A stretch of DNA of 10,076 bases, taken from a bacterium (GTDB lineage Bacteria; Bacillota_I; Bacilli_A; Acholeplasmatales; Acholeplasmataceae). Where the stretch lies: positions 1 through 10,076 of the forward strand of contig JAAZUY010000014.1 of NCBI GenBank assembly GCA_018623895.1, written 5' to 3'. Made by a program: the position numbers and the translations under genes. The notes under the pieces were generated by a model, which was not told the DNA's origin, searched no databases, and saw only the letters and a list, made by a program, of their open reading frames with translations. Of this stretch, positions 1 to 6,411 are shown piece by piece (positions within the stretch are counted from its first letter, which is position 1; every line of letters starts with the position of its first letter).

Positions 1-714
1 GTTTTATTAGCTAAAGCATCGAATTATGGTTTGCTTGTAGAGAATATAGAGGTTGTTTTTGCAATAGGTTTGCTTCCCGATAACAAAATCCATGTAAGTG
101 CTAGGTCAAAAGGAAAAATAAATGTTCAAATATTTATGGAATCGCTTGGTGGTGGCGGACATTTAAGCAGTGCAGCAACACAAATAGCAGATATGAAAAT
201 AAATGAAGTTAAAGAGAAAATAATCTCGAAAATTAAGTTAGAATATGGAAAAGAGGGTGAATCAATGAAAATTATACTACTAGAAGATATCAAAGGAAGA
301 GGAAGAAAAGATGAAGTAATCGAAGTGGCAGGTGGATTTGGTCAATATCTTTTAAATCAAAATAAAGCTCTAATTGCTTCAGAAGAAAACTTAGAAAAGA
401 TAAAGAAAAAAATACAAATAATTAATGAAGAAAAAAGAAAACATAATGATTTGCTTAACAAAATAAAGAAAGACATCGACCATAAAAATATTACTATTGT
501 TGCAAAATTCGGAGAAGGTGGCAAACTTTTTGGGGCTATAACTAATAAAAATATTGTAGATGAATTTGATAAGACCCATGGGATAACTATTGACAAAAAG
601 AAAATCCATGTATCTTCAGAAATTAATTCTGTAGGAATTTACAATGTTAATGTAAAACTTAGTAAGGATATTATGGCAAGCTTTGATTTAAAGATAGTAG
701 ATCAGAAGGGATAA
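1..714 (+). CDS. gdpP-rplI: GdpP C-terminus (DHHA1 domain) fused in frame to ribosomal protein bL9; 5' partial
   Basis: The frame is open from base 1, so this gene starts before the window. The first ~80 codons are the C-terminal end of a GdpP-type DHH/DHHA1 phosphoesterase, a membrane-anchored enzyme that hydrolyses cyclic-di-AMP. Signs are the SARSKGKINVQ stretch, then the substrate-binding GGGGH motif (148-162), then an AATQ tail. No stop follows. The reading continues through KLEYGKEGES into a full bL9 (Met codon at 265) and ends at TAA 712-714. gdpP and rplI are adjacent but separate in Bacillus-type genomes; here they share one frame. An SD before the bL9 Met suggests free bL9 may also be made. 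The TTG at 31 is not a real start because homology extends upstream. The DHH catalytic domain and GGDEF/PAS portions would lie to the left and are not visible. The fusion is seen directly; its expression as one protein is inference. Confidence 0.9.
   Translation, partial: VLLAKASNYGLLVENIEVVFAIGLLPDNKIHVSARSKGKINVQIFMESLGGGGHLSSAATQIADMKINEVKEKIISKIKLEYGKEGESMKIILLEDIKGRGRKDEVIEVAGGFGQYLLNQNKALIASEENLEKIKKKIQIINEEKRKHNDLLNKIKKDIDHKNITIVAKFGEGGKLFGAITNKNIVDEFDKTHGITIDKKKIHVSSEINSVGIYNVNVKLSKDIMASFDLKIVDQKG
252..257 (+). promoter_or_regulatory. Internal ribosome binding site for bL9
   Basis: AGAGGG sits 7 bases before the ATG at 265, inside the open gdpP-rplI frame. It is a reasonable anti-SD match and the main argument that bL9 is also translated as a free protein. 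It may equally be a relic of two formerly separate genes. Confidence 0.6.
265..714 (+). CDS. rplI: 50S ribosomal protein bL9, probable internal start inside the gdpP fusion frame
   Basis: This 149-residue segment has the normal length and layout of bL9: an N-terminal RNA-binding domain starting MKIILLEDIKGRGRKDEV, a long lysine/glutamate-rich connecting helix (about residues 40-75), and a C-terminal domain with the KLFGAIT motif. bL9 binds 23S rRNA at the base of the L1 stalk. The ATG at 265 follows GAGGG (253-257) with 7-base spacing, so ribosomes can start here even though the upstream gdpP frame runs straight in. The family hallmark around GYxRNxLxPxG is altered to GGFGQYLLNQNKA, losing the usual Arg-Asn and Pro. 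dnaB follows after a 3-base gap, the classic rplI-dnaB pairing. Identity is secure. Whether the protein exists alone, as a GdpP fusion, or both cannot be read from sequence. Confidence 0.88.
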   Translation: MKIILLEDIKGRGRKDEVIEVAGGFGQYLLNQNKALIASEENLEKIKKKIQIINEEKRKHNDLLNKIKKDIDHKNITIVAKFGEGGKLFGAITNKNIVDEFDKTHGITIDKKKIHVSSEINSVGIYNVNVKLSKDIMASFDLKIVDQKG

Positions 715-717
715 AAT

Positions 718-2073
718 ATGATAACAAAAATAATGCCGCATCAAAAGGATGCAGAACAGCGAATTCTAGGAATACTCTTTATGGATATTTCAAAAATTCA
801 ATTTTGCATGGATTTGATTGATGAAAAAGACTTTTATTTAGAGGAGCACCAAAGAATTTTTGAGGCTATGAAAAAGATATATATAGAAAACAAAACTTTC
901 GATTACGTTTCTGTTTCTGGTTATTTAAAGGATAAAAATACACTTGAAAAAATTGGTGGAATTGAATATCTGTATTCTTTATCAGACATGATGCCGTCCT
1001 CAAGTCATTTAGAACAATATATTAGAATGATAAAAGATGCAAGAACAAAAAGAGATATTATCAATTTTGCAGGAAAAATTATTGACTCAGGATATTCTGG
1101 TGATCGAGAAATCAATGAATTTGTTGATTACTCAGAAGAAGGGATATTTGAGATAACAAAAAGAAGAAGAACTAGTGGTTTTACTAAGCTTTCTAATATA
1201 ACAAGCGAAGTTAAGCAAATTATGGAAAGAAACTCAAATGCGCATGGGATAACAGGTTTGAGAACGGGATTTAGCAACTTGGATAGTTTAAGTGCAGGTC
1301 TACAGCCCGAAGAGTTGTTAATTTTAGCAGCAAGACCTTCAATGGGGAAAAGTGCATTTGCAATGAATTTAGCAATTAATGTTGCAAAGAGAAATAAAGA
1401 TGGAAAAGCAAACGTAGCAATTTTCTCTCTTGAGATGAGTAATAACCAATTAGTTTCAAGGATGCTAAGTTCAGAGGGAAATATTAGAAACACTAAGATA
1501 AAAACAGGAAGTTTAACTCAAAAAGAATGGCAGCATTTTGAGACTACCAGAATAGCAATTAATGACTTAAATATTCATTTCGATGATTCTGGTTCTGTAA
1601 CCGTTCAAGATATTAGAGCAAAGTGTAGAAAACTATCACAGGAAGATAAACTCGATTTTGTTGTCATAGATTATCTCCAGTTAATAAAATCTCAAGCAAG
1701 AGTTGGAAATAGACAAGAAGAAGTTGCAAATATTTCAAGAAGTCTAAAACAAATGGCAAGAGAATTAAAAGTTCCAGTGCTGGCACTCTCTCAGCTTTCA
1801 AGAGACGTCGAAAAAAGAGATGACAAAAGACCTGTGTTAGCTGATTTAAGAGAGTCCGGATCTATTGAGCAAGATGCAGATATAGTTTTATTTTTATATA
1901 GACAAGATTTTTATAAAAAATCATCAGAAAATAAAACCGGTGATGTTGAATTGATAATTGCTAAGAATAGACAAGGGATAGCTGGAGTTTCAAGATATTT
2001 TAGATTCGACACGGAATATTCAAGATTTACAGCACAAGCAGATAGACAAGAAGAATATAAACCACAAAATTAG
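718..2073 (+). CDS. dnaB: Replicative DNA helicase DnaB (DnaC of Bacillus)
   Basis: This is the hexameric 5'-3' helicase that unwinds DNA at the replication fork. At 451 residues it has the family's usual length. The N-terminal domain (about 1-105) begins PHQKDAEQRILG, the standard primase-interacting start. A linker (about 155-190, GLRTGFSNLD) leads into the RecA-like ATPase. Walker A is ARPSMGKS with Lys211. The catalytic Glu239 lies in SLEMS and Walker B is VVIDYLQL with Asp318. A further conserved block, LSQLSRDVEKR (357-367), precedes DLRESGSIEQDAD (376-388). No intein interrupts it. The start at 718 has AAGGG seven bases upstream; an in-frame ATG at 733 is a less likely alternative. The gene lies 3 bases after rplI and probably shares its transcript. 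A terminator follows. All catalytic motifs are intact. Confidence 0.97.
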   Translation: MITKIMPHQKDAEQRILGILFMDISKIQFCMDLIDEKDFYLEEHQRIFEAMKKIYIENKTFDYVSVSGYLKDKNTLEKIGGIEYLYSLSDMMPSSSHLEQYIRMIKDARTKRDIINFAGKIIDSGYSGDREINEFVDYSEEGIFEITKRRRTSGFTKLSNITSEVKQIMERNSNAHGITGLRTGFSNLDSLSAGLQPEELLILAARPSMGKSAFAMNLAINVAKRNKDGKANVAIFSLEMSNNQLVSRMLSSEGNIRNTKIKTGSLTQKEWQHFETTRIAINDLNIHFDDSGSVTVQDIRAKCRKLSQEDKLDFVVIDYLQLIKSQARVGNRQEEVANISRSLKQMARELKVPVLALSQLSRDVEKRDDKRPVLADLRESGSIEQDADIVLFLYRQDFYKKSSENKTGDVELIIAKNRQGIAGVSRYFRFDTEYSRFTAQADRQEEYKPQN

Positions 2074-2104
2074 TTTTAGGTCTAATAACTGATTTAAATG
2101 AAAT

Positions 2105-2126
2105 AGCCCTTAATTGGGCTTTTTTA
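2105..2126 (+). terminator. Rho-independent terminator after dnaB
   Basis: AGCCC (2105-2109) pairs with GGGCT (2116-2120) across a 6-base loop and is followed by a T-rich run (2120-2125). Flanking A and T runs can lengthen the stem after one mismatch. The stem is short but placed exactly between the dnaB stop and prfA, so it likely ends the gdpP-rplI-dnaB transcript. The A run on its left could let it act weakly in the other direction too. Confidence 0.75.
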
Positions 2127-2143
2127 TTTAAACATGATAAAAT
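2114..2143 (+). promoter_or_regulatory. Candidate extended -10 promoter for the prfA-to-atp gene chain
   Basis: TGATAAAAT (2135-2143) reads as an extended -10: TG, one base, then TAAAAT, which is one mismatch from TATAAT. A weak -35 candidate, TTGGGC (2114-2119), lies 18 bases upstream but overlaps the terminator stem. It is the only intergenic space before a long run of nearly touching genes, so a promoter is expected here. AT-rich DNA makes such matches common, so the call is tentative. Confidence 0.4.
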
Positions 2144-2161
2144 AAAATCAGGAGTTTTTTT

Positions 2162-3220
2162 GTGATAAATAAATTAGAAACGATGAAAAAAAAATATTTA
2201 GAAATAGTCAATAAGCTGCAGTCTGGAAATTTAGATGTTAAAGAAATGACAAAGCTTATGAAGCAACAAAGTGAACTAGTTGAAATTGTTGATCTTTATG
2301 ATTCCTTAGTTAATAAAAAAAAGGAACAAGAAGAGTTGGAAAATATTCTCTCTAATGAGAGCGATAAGGATATGATTAAATTATTTGAAGTAGAATTAAA
2401 GTCTTTACAAGAAAAAATTCTAGGATTAGAAAACAAATTAAAAATGTTGATGATACCAAAAGACCCTAACGATAATAAGAATATAATAATTGAGATTAAA
2501 GGAGCTGCTGGAGGAGATGAAGGAAATATTTTTGCAGGAGATTTATACAGACTATATTCAAAATATGCAGAGTCAAAGGGATGGAAAATTGAGATTCTAA
2601 ATGCAATGGAAGGAACAAAGGGAGGTTTTACTTCAATTGAATTTTTAGTGAATGGAAAAGGTGCATTTTCTAAATTAAAATATGAGTCAGGAGTCCACAG
2701 GGTTCAAAGAGTGCCTTCAACGGAATCTCAAGGAAGAATACATACTTCAACAGCAGTTGTTCTAGTTTTACCTGAAGCAGAAGAATTAGAAATTGATGTG
2801 AATTGGGATGATGTTAGATTTGATACATTTAATTCGTCCGGCCCAGGAGGTCAATCTGTAAATACAACAAAAAGTGCAGTAAGATTAACTCACTTACCGA
2901 CTGGAGTTGTTGTTTCTTGTCAAGAAGGAAAATCACAGCATGAGAATAGAGAAAAAGCTTACAAATTATTGAAAGCAAGAGTATATGATAAATTTTTGCA
3001 AGAAAAAAATGAAGAAGATTCTAATATCAGAAAAGAAATTTATGGAAGTGGAGATAGGAGTGAAAAAATAAGAACATATAATTATCCTCAAAATCGAGTA
3101 ACAGACCACAGAATTAATCTGACCTTACAAAGACTGGATTCAATAATGGACGGTAAACTTGACTTGTTAATTTTACCATTACTTAATGAGTTTCAAAGAA
3201 AGCATTTATTAGAGACATAA
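2162..3220 (+). CDS. prfA: Peptide chain release factor 1 (RF1)
   Basis: RF1 recognises UAA and UAG in the ribosomal A site and triggers release of the finished peptide. The 352-residue product has family-typical length. It has a helical N-terminal domain (about 1-100), then the EIKGAAGGDE stretch. The codon-recognition PxT tripeptide appears as PST (185-187, in RVQRVPSTESQGRIHTS), which marks RF1 rather than RF2, whose motif is SPF. The catalytic GGQ is at 229-231 and DHRIN at 315-319. The start is GTG, with AGGAG (2150-2154) seven bases upstream. There is no frameshift site of the RF2 kind. A run of nine A bases (2186-2194) falls in codons 9-11. prmC begins one base after the stop, matching its role as the methyltransferase that modifies Gln231. 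It is probably the first gene of the long downstream operon. Confidence 0.97.
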   Translation: MINKLETMKKKYLEIVNKLQSGNLDVKEMTKLMKQQSELVEIVDLYDSLVNKKKEQEELENILSNESDKDMIKLFEVELKSLQEKILGLENKLKMLMIPKDPNDNKNIIIEIKGAAGGDEGNIFAGDLYRLYSKYAESKGWKIEILNAMEGTKGGFTSIEFLVNGKGAFSKLKYESGVHRVQRVPSTESQGRIHTSTAVVLVLPEAEELEIDVNWDDVRFDTFNSSGPGGQSVNTTKSAVRLTHLPTGVVVSCQEGKSQHENREKAYKLLKARVYDKFLQEKNEEDSNIRKEIYGSGDRSEKIRTYNYPQNRVTDHRINLTLQRLDSIMDGKLDLLILPLLNEFQRKHLLET

Positions 3221-3221
3221 A

Positions 3222-4055
3222 ATGACTATAAAAACCTACATAAATTCAAGAGAAGAAATGTGTATAGAAAATAATAAACCAAGCCATGTAGTTAAATATT
3301 TACTTTTGGAAACTAGTGGTTTAAGCAATGCAAATTTTTACTTGTCAATGAATAATGAAATTGGAGATGAATTAAAAACAAAGTGTGACAATTTTTTAAA
3401 TCAATACATAAAAAAAAATATTCCGGTAGATTATATTTTAGGTTATAGATATTTCTATGGATATAAGTTTAAAGTTAATAAAGACGTTTTGATTCCAAGA
3501 GTAGAAACAGAAGAATTGGTTGAGAGGGTTTTAATACTAATTGATCGATTCAATTTATCAAATGTTTTAGATTTAGGAACAGGAAGCGGTGCAATAGGGA
3601 TCACCATAAAAAAAGAGAGTCCTCGCTGTAATGTCATTTTATCTGACATAAGTGATGAAGCATTAGAGATAGCAAAGCAAAATTCTAAATTACTTCATAC
3701 AAAATTAGAAATTAAAAAAAGTAGTTGGTTAGAGAATATTAACGAAAAGTTTGATATAATTATATGCAACCCGCCGTATATTCCACTTCAAGAAAACCTT
3801 AACCCTAGAGTAAAAAAAGAACCAAGTATTGCATTATTTGGAGGTTCAAGGGGTTTAGATCATTATAATACTATTTTAATGAGTGTAAAAAAGAATTTAC
3901 AAGAAAATTCAATAATTGCTTTTGAACATGCCTACAATCAGTCAGCTGAGATTGCTAATTTAATAAAAAAGTATTTACCAAATTATGAAGTAAAAACAGT
4001 AAAGGATTATCAAAATAGAGAAAGATTTACATTTGCTTCATCATTCAAAATGTAA
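3222..4055 (+). CDS. prmC: Release factor glutamine methyltransferase PrmC (HemK)
   Basis: PrmC transfers a methyl group from S-adenosylmethionine to the side-chain amide of the GGQ glutamine in release factors, which speeds peptide release. The 277-residue protein has a helical N-terminal substrate-binding domain (about 1-85) and a Rossmann methyltransferase domain. IPRVETEELV (91-100) leads in, the SAM-binding loop is LDLGTGSGAIG (116-126), and the catalytic NPPY tetrapeptide is at 183-186. It ends with RFTFAS (268-273), normal for the family. The ATG lies one base after the prfA stop with no clear SD, so translation is probably coupled to prfA. The pairing with its RF1 substrate is conserved across bacteria. 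Many Firmicutes place a Sua5/TsaC-type gene next; here rpiB follows directly. Confidence 0.96.
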   Translation: MTIKTYINSREEMCIENNKPSHVVKYLLLETSGLSNANFYLSMNNEIGDELKTKCDNFLNQYIKKNIPVDYILGYRYFYGYKFKVNKDVLIPRVETEELVERVLILIDRFNLSNVLDLGTGSGAIGITIKKESPRCNVILSDISDEALEIAKQNSKLLHTKLEIKKSSWLENINEKFDIIICNPPYIPLQENLNPRVKKEPSIALFGGSRGLDHYNTILMSVKKNLQENSIIAFEHAYNQSAEIANLIKKYLPNYEVKTVKDYQNRERFTFASSFKM

Positions 4056-4074
4056 AAATATTAAAGGAGAATTT

Positions 4075-4503
4075 ATGAAAATTGCCGTGGCAAATGATCA
4101 TGCAGGTACAGAACTTAAAAATTTTTTAATAAAAAAGTTAAAAAAAGATGGATTTAAAGTAACTGATTTTGGTACAAATTCGGAACAAGCAGTAGATTAT
4201 CCAGATTATGCTCAAATTGTAGCTAAAGAAATACAGAAAAAAAAATTCGAATTTGGAATCTTAATTTGCGGTTCAGGAATAGGAATGAGTATTGCAGCTA
4301 ATAAAATTGAAGGAATTAGAGCAGCTCTAGTTTATGATTTATACACTGCTGAACATGCAAAAAAGCATAATAATGCAAACATAATAACATTTGGTTCAAG
4401 AAACCTTGAAAATGAAGATGCATATACTTTCATAAAAAAATATATAAAGACTGATTTTGAATTAAGACACAATAATAGGTTAAAAAAAATAGAAAAAATA
4501 TAG
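4075..4503 (+). CDS. rpiB: Ribose-5-phosphate isomerase B (RpiB/LacAB family)
   Basis: RpiB interconverts ribose 5-phosphate and ribulose 5-phosphate in the cytosolic pentose-phosphate pathway, supplying ribose phosphate for PRPP. The 142-residue length is typical. The N-terminus has NDHAG (7-11). The active-site base Cys65 lies in LICGSGIGMSIAANK, His98 in KHNNAN, and the C-terminus carries phosphate-binding residues in FELRHNNR (128-135). The frame is open further upstream to 4033, but the ATG at 4075 has AAAGGAG (4063-4069) at good spacing and starts exactly at the family N-terminus. An upstream start would overlap prmC. Sugar-specific relatives such as the galactose-6-phosphate isomerase subunits are similar, but the housekeeping context and Cys65 favour RpiB. 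The TAG stop overlaps the SD of upp. Confidence 0.93.
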   Translation: MKIAVANDHAGTELKNFLIKKLKKDGFKVTDFGTNSEQAVDYPDYAQIVAKEIQKKKFEFGILICGSGIGMSIAANKIEGIRAALVYDLYTAEHAKKHNNANIITFGSRNLENEDAYTFIKKYIKTDFELRHNNRLKKIEKI

Positions 4504-4512
4504 GAGAAATAA

Positions 4513-5139
4513 ATGTCAAAATTAAATGTAATTTCACATCCTTTGATTGAACATAAAATGTCACAAATAAGAGATAAAAATTCTTCAACAAAATTATTTA
4601 GAGAAAGTGTCAATGAGGTTGCAGGTTTGATTACATATGAGATAACTAGAGACCTTGAATTAATTGCAAAGGAAACTATAACTCCTATGGCAAAAACCAC
4701 AACATACGTTTTGAAGAAAAAAATAGTGATTGTACCGATACTTCGTGCAGGCTTAGGTATGACTGAGGGTATAAGAAAAATGATTCCCACAGCTAAAGTA
4801 GGTCATATCGGTTTATTTAGAAATGAAAAAACACTTAAGCCTCAAAGTTACTATGAGAAATTCCCAGATAGTATTGAAAGTAGTGTTGTTCTTTTAGTTG
4901 ATCCGATGCTTGCAACAGGTTCTTCAGCTTCTTATGCTATAGATCGATTAAAAAAAAGTAGAGTCAAAAATATAAAATATGTTGGTTTAGTTGGGTGTCA
5001 TGAAGGTGTAAGAAAGTTGCAAGAAGAACATCCTGATGTAGACATATATTTAGCTGCATTAGATTCTAAACTAGACTCAAATGGATTTATAGTACCTGGT
5101 TTGGGAGATTGTGGAGATAGGTTATTTGGAACCAAATAA
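4513..5139 (+). CDS. upp: Uracil phosphoribosyltransferase
   Basis: Upp converts uracil and PRPP to UMP and pyrophosphate, the main uracil-salvage step. At 208 residues it matches the bacterial family. The N-terminus reads VISHPLIEHKMSQIRD, typical of Upp. VPILRAGLGM (74-83) contains the conserved Arg-Ala-Gly. The PRPP-binding loop is VDPMLATGSSAS (129-140). The C-terminal uracil-binding segment GFIVPGLGDCGDRLFGTK (191-208) is complete. The start at 4513 has AGGAG (4502-4506), which overlaps the rpiB stop codon. The last 14 to 29 bases overlap the start of atpZ, so upp and the ATP synthase genes are joined with no intergenic region. In Bacillus upp also sits just before atp, but as I recall with a separate promoter between them. 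Confidence 0.97.
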   Translation: MSKLNVISHPLIEHKMSQIRDKNSSTKLFRESVNEVAGLITYEITRDLELIAKETITPMAKTTTYVLKKKIVIVPILRAGLGMTEGIRKMIPTAKVGHIGLFRNEKTLKPQSYYEKFPDSIESSVVLLVDPMLATGSSASYAIDRLKKSRVKNIKYVGLVGCHEGVRKLQEEHPDVDIYLAALDSKLDSNGFIVPGLGDCGDRLFGTK

Positions 5140-5353
5140 ACAAAGACTTGGGTGGGTATTGTACGTTCTAATTATTCAATTAATTATGACTGTTATAGGA
5201 ATCACATTTTTAGGGTATTATATAGGTACAAAGATTGATCCCACAGAAAAAAATGGATATCTTTATATAGTTCTAGGATTTTTTTTAGGTCTATTTATGA
5301 GTGCGGTAACACTGATTAGATTTTTGAAAAGCGAGGCTAAACATGAAAGATGA
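5111..5353 (+). CDS. atpZ: AtpZ-like small membrane protein (F1Fo-ATPase gene 1 family)
   Basis: This is an 80-residue protein with two predicted membrane helices (about 14-37 and 50-69) and a short basic tail. It has the AtpZ/ATPase_gene1 pattern: an IIQL stretch opening helix 1, then GYYIGTKID, and a glycine-rich second helix GFFLGLFMSAVTLIRF. Members sit at the head of atp operons. In Bacillus they have been linked with AtpI to magnesium uptake or ATP synthase function, but the role is unsettled. The start is uncertain. GTG at 5111 has GGGAG only 3 bases upstream. TTG at 5126 has GGAG (5113-5116) 9 bases upstream and would give a 75-residue protein. Either start lies inside upp. The 3' end overlaps atpI by 11 bases. 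It is the only gene here that stops at TGA. Confidence 0.8.
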   Translation: MEIGYLEPNKQRLGWVLYVLIIQLIMTVIGITFLGYYIGTKIDPTEKNGYLYIVLGFFLGLFMSAVTLIRFLKSEAKHER

Positions 5354-5705
5354 ACATAAAGTAACATTTATTGCAATAGGGTATGGATTTGTATTAACAT
5401 TATTAACATTAATCTTTTACGAAAATTATGTGATTTGGTCAATTTTAGGAGCATTAACTTCATTATTTAATCATAGTCAAATGCTTAACTTGACAAAAAA
5501 CAATAAAATATCAAGTTACAAACTTGCAATTCACTTAGTAACAAGATTTACAATGTATATCATTATGATGGCAATTGTATATTTTAGATTAAGAAATAAT
5601 CAAGAGGAAATGATTACAGCTCTAATTATTTTACTTTTAGGGTTCTCTTCGATTAAAATAGGAGTGATAATCTATTCTCTTCCGATTTTTAAAAAGAGCA
5701 GATAG
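5343..5705 (+). CDS. atpI: ATP synthase accessory protein AtpI
   Basis: The 120-residue hydrophobic protein has four predicted membrane helices (about 8-25, 30-46, 66-82, 91-113). It fits the AtpI/UncI family by size, topology and position just before atpB. A conserved-looking Arg sits at the head of the third helix (HLVTRFTMYI). AtpI is not a subunit of the mature enzyme. In several bacteria, including makers of sodium-type c rings, it assists c-ring assembly. The ATG at 5343 has GAGG (5333-5336) six bases upstream, inside atpZ, and the two genes overlap by 11 bases. The TAG stop overlaps the SD of atpB. Sequence conservation is low in this family, so the call rests on topology and location. 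Confidence 0.83.
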   Translation: MKDEHKVTFIAIGYGFVLTLLTLIFYENYVIWSILGALTSLFNHSQMLNLTKNNKISSYKLAIHLVTRFTMYIIMMAIVYFRLRNNQEEMITALIILLLGFSSIKIGVIIYSLPIFKKSR

Positions 5706-5713
5706 GGGAATTT

Positions 5714-6382
5714 ATGTCGTCAGTATTAGATTACTTGAGCAATATACCTTCATATTTTTTAACTTCTCTAGCGCTAATGATTTTAGTGGGTATCATTTTA
5801 TTTTTTGTAGGAAAAAAAGTAGAAAAGCTTAACCCAACAGATCGTCCTAGTAAGTTCATTGTAATCTTTATATCATTTGTAAAATTTTTCAATAATTTCA
5901 TAAAAGGGTACGTAGGCAAACAATGGAAATGGCTGTCTCCATTAATATTGACTCTTGCAACTTATGTATTTGTATCAAATATTTCTGGCATGTTTGCACT
6001 AGACTCTCCAACTAAATATACAGCTATTACTTTCTCGCTGTCTATTTTTGCATTTCTGATAATTCAAATTACAGGTCTTATAAGTTCAAAGTGGAAGCAT
6101 TTTTTATCTATTTTTAAACCAATTCCTGTAATGATGCCATTGAATTTAATTGGTGAAATTACACCTATAATTTCAATAGCACTCAGATTATTTGGAAATT
6201 TGATAAGTGGTACAGTATTTATAGTTTTGATTTATAGATTTACAGGGTGGCTATCTGTTATAATAGCACCTGCATTTCATTTGATATTTGATTTAGGATT
6301 TGGGTTCATTCAAGCATTAGTCTATGTATTACTTACAGTTATTTTTACTTCCTCAAAAATTGATGATAAAGATTTTGTGTAA
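5714..6382 (+). CDS. atpB: F1Fo ATP synthase subunit a
   Basis: Subunit a is the membrane stator that forms the two half-channels through which ions reach and leave the c ring. The 222-residue protein has several membrane helices. It carries the essential Arg158 in ISIALRLFGNLISG (154-166), preceded by MPLNLIGEITPIIS. The last helix holds FDLGFGFIQALVYVLLT (192-208), with Asp193 and Gln200 at typical positions. The start has AGGGGA (5704-5709) five bases upstream, overlapping the atpI stop. At 222 residues it is at the short end for the family, mainly from a brief N-terminus. An AT-rich 29-base gap separates it from atpE. With the sodium-type c subunit downstream, it probably conducts Na+, but no decisive residue in subunit a was used for that inference. 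Confidence 0.95.
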   Translation: MSSVLDYLSNIPSYFLTSLALMILVGIILFFVGKKVEKLNPTDRPSKFIVIFISFVKFFNNFIKGYVGKQWKWLSPLILTLATYVFVSNISGMFALDSPTKYTAITFSLSIFAFLIIQITGLISSKWKHFLSIFKPIPVMMPLNLIGEITPIISIALRLFGNLISGTVFIVLIYRFTGWLSVIIAPAFHLIFDLGFGFIQALVYVLLTVIFTSSKIDDKDFV

Positions 6383-6401
6383 TTATATAAATAAAAAAAA
6401 A

Positions 6402-6405
6402 GGAG
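6402..6405 (+). promoter_or_regulatory. Strong ribosome binding site of atpE behind an A9 run
   Basis: Nine A bases (6393-6401) run directly into GGAG (6402-6405), six bases before the ATG at 6412. It has the longest A-rich leader in the atp cluster and an unobstructed AT-rich spacer. This fits the need to make many more c subunits than other Fo subunits. Confidence 0.7.
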
Positions 6406-6411
6406 AAAATT

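Noticed and set aside
31..33. TTG at 31 as the start of the first gene
   Set aside because: The frame is open to base 1 and GdpP-like sequence continues upstream, so the gene is cut by the window edge.
357..609. Two antisense open frames opposite rplI
   Set aside because: They mirror the lysine- and glutamate-rich helix of bL9, giving low-complexity Phe/Ile/Ser-rich translations with no family resemblance.
1128..1493. Antisense open frame of 121 codons opposite dnaB
   Set aside because: It lies across the conserved Walker A region of DnaB on the other strand; no recognisable domain and no sign of its own transcript unit.
2074..2161. Riboswitch or small RNA between dnaB and prfA
   Set aside because: The 88-base gap is filled by the terminator, a candidate -10 and the prfA SD; no further conserved structure is visible.
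4033..4074. Upstream extension of rpiB to an earlier ATG
   Set aside because: It would overlap prmC, lacks an SD, and adds residues before the family N-terminus; the ATG at 4075 has a clear SD.
4332..4790. Antisense open frame of 152 codons across rpiB and upp
   Set aside because: It spans the junction of two well-supported sense genes and its translation is a hydrophobic shadow of AT-rich codons.
5351..5353. TGA read as tryptophan (mycoplasma-type code)
   Set aside because: Reading through would add only two residues to AtpZ, but all other tryptophans are TGG and no gene has an in-frame TGA, so the standard code fits.
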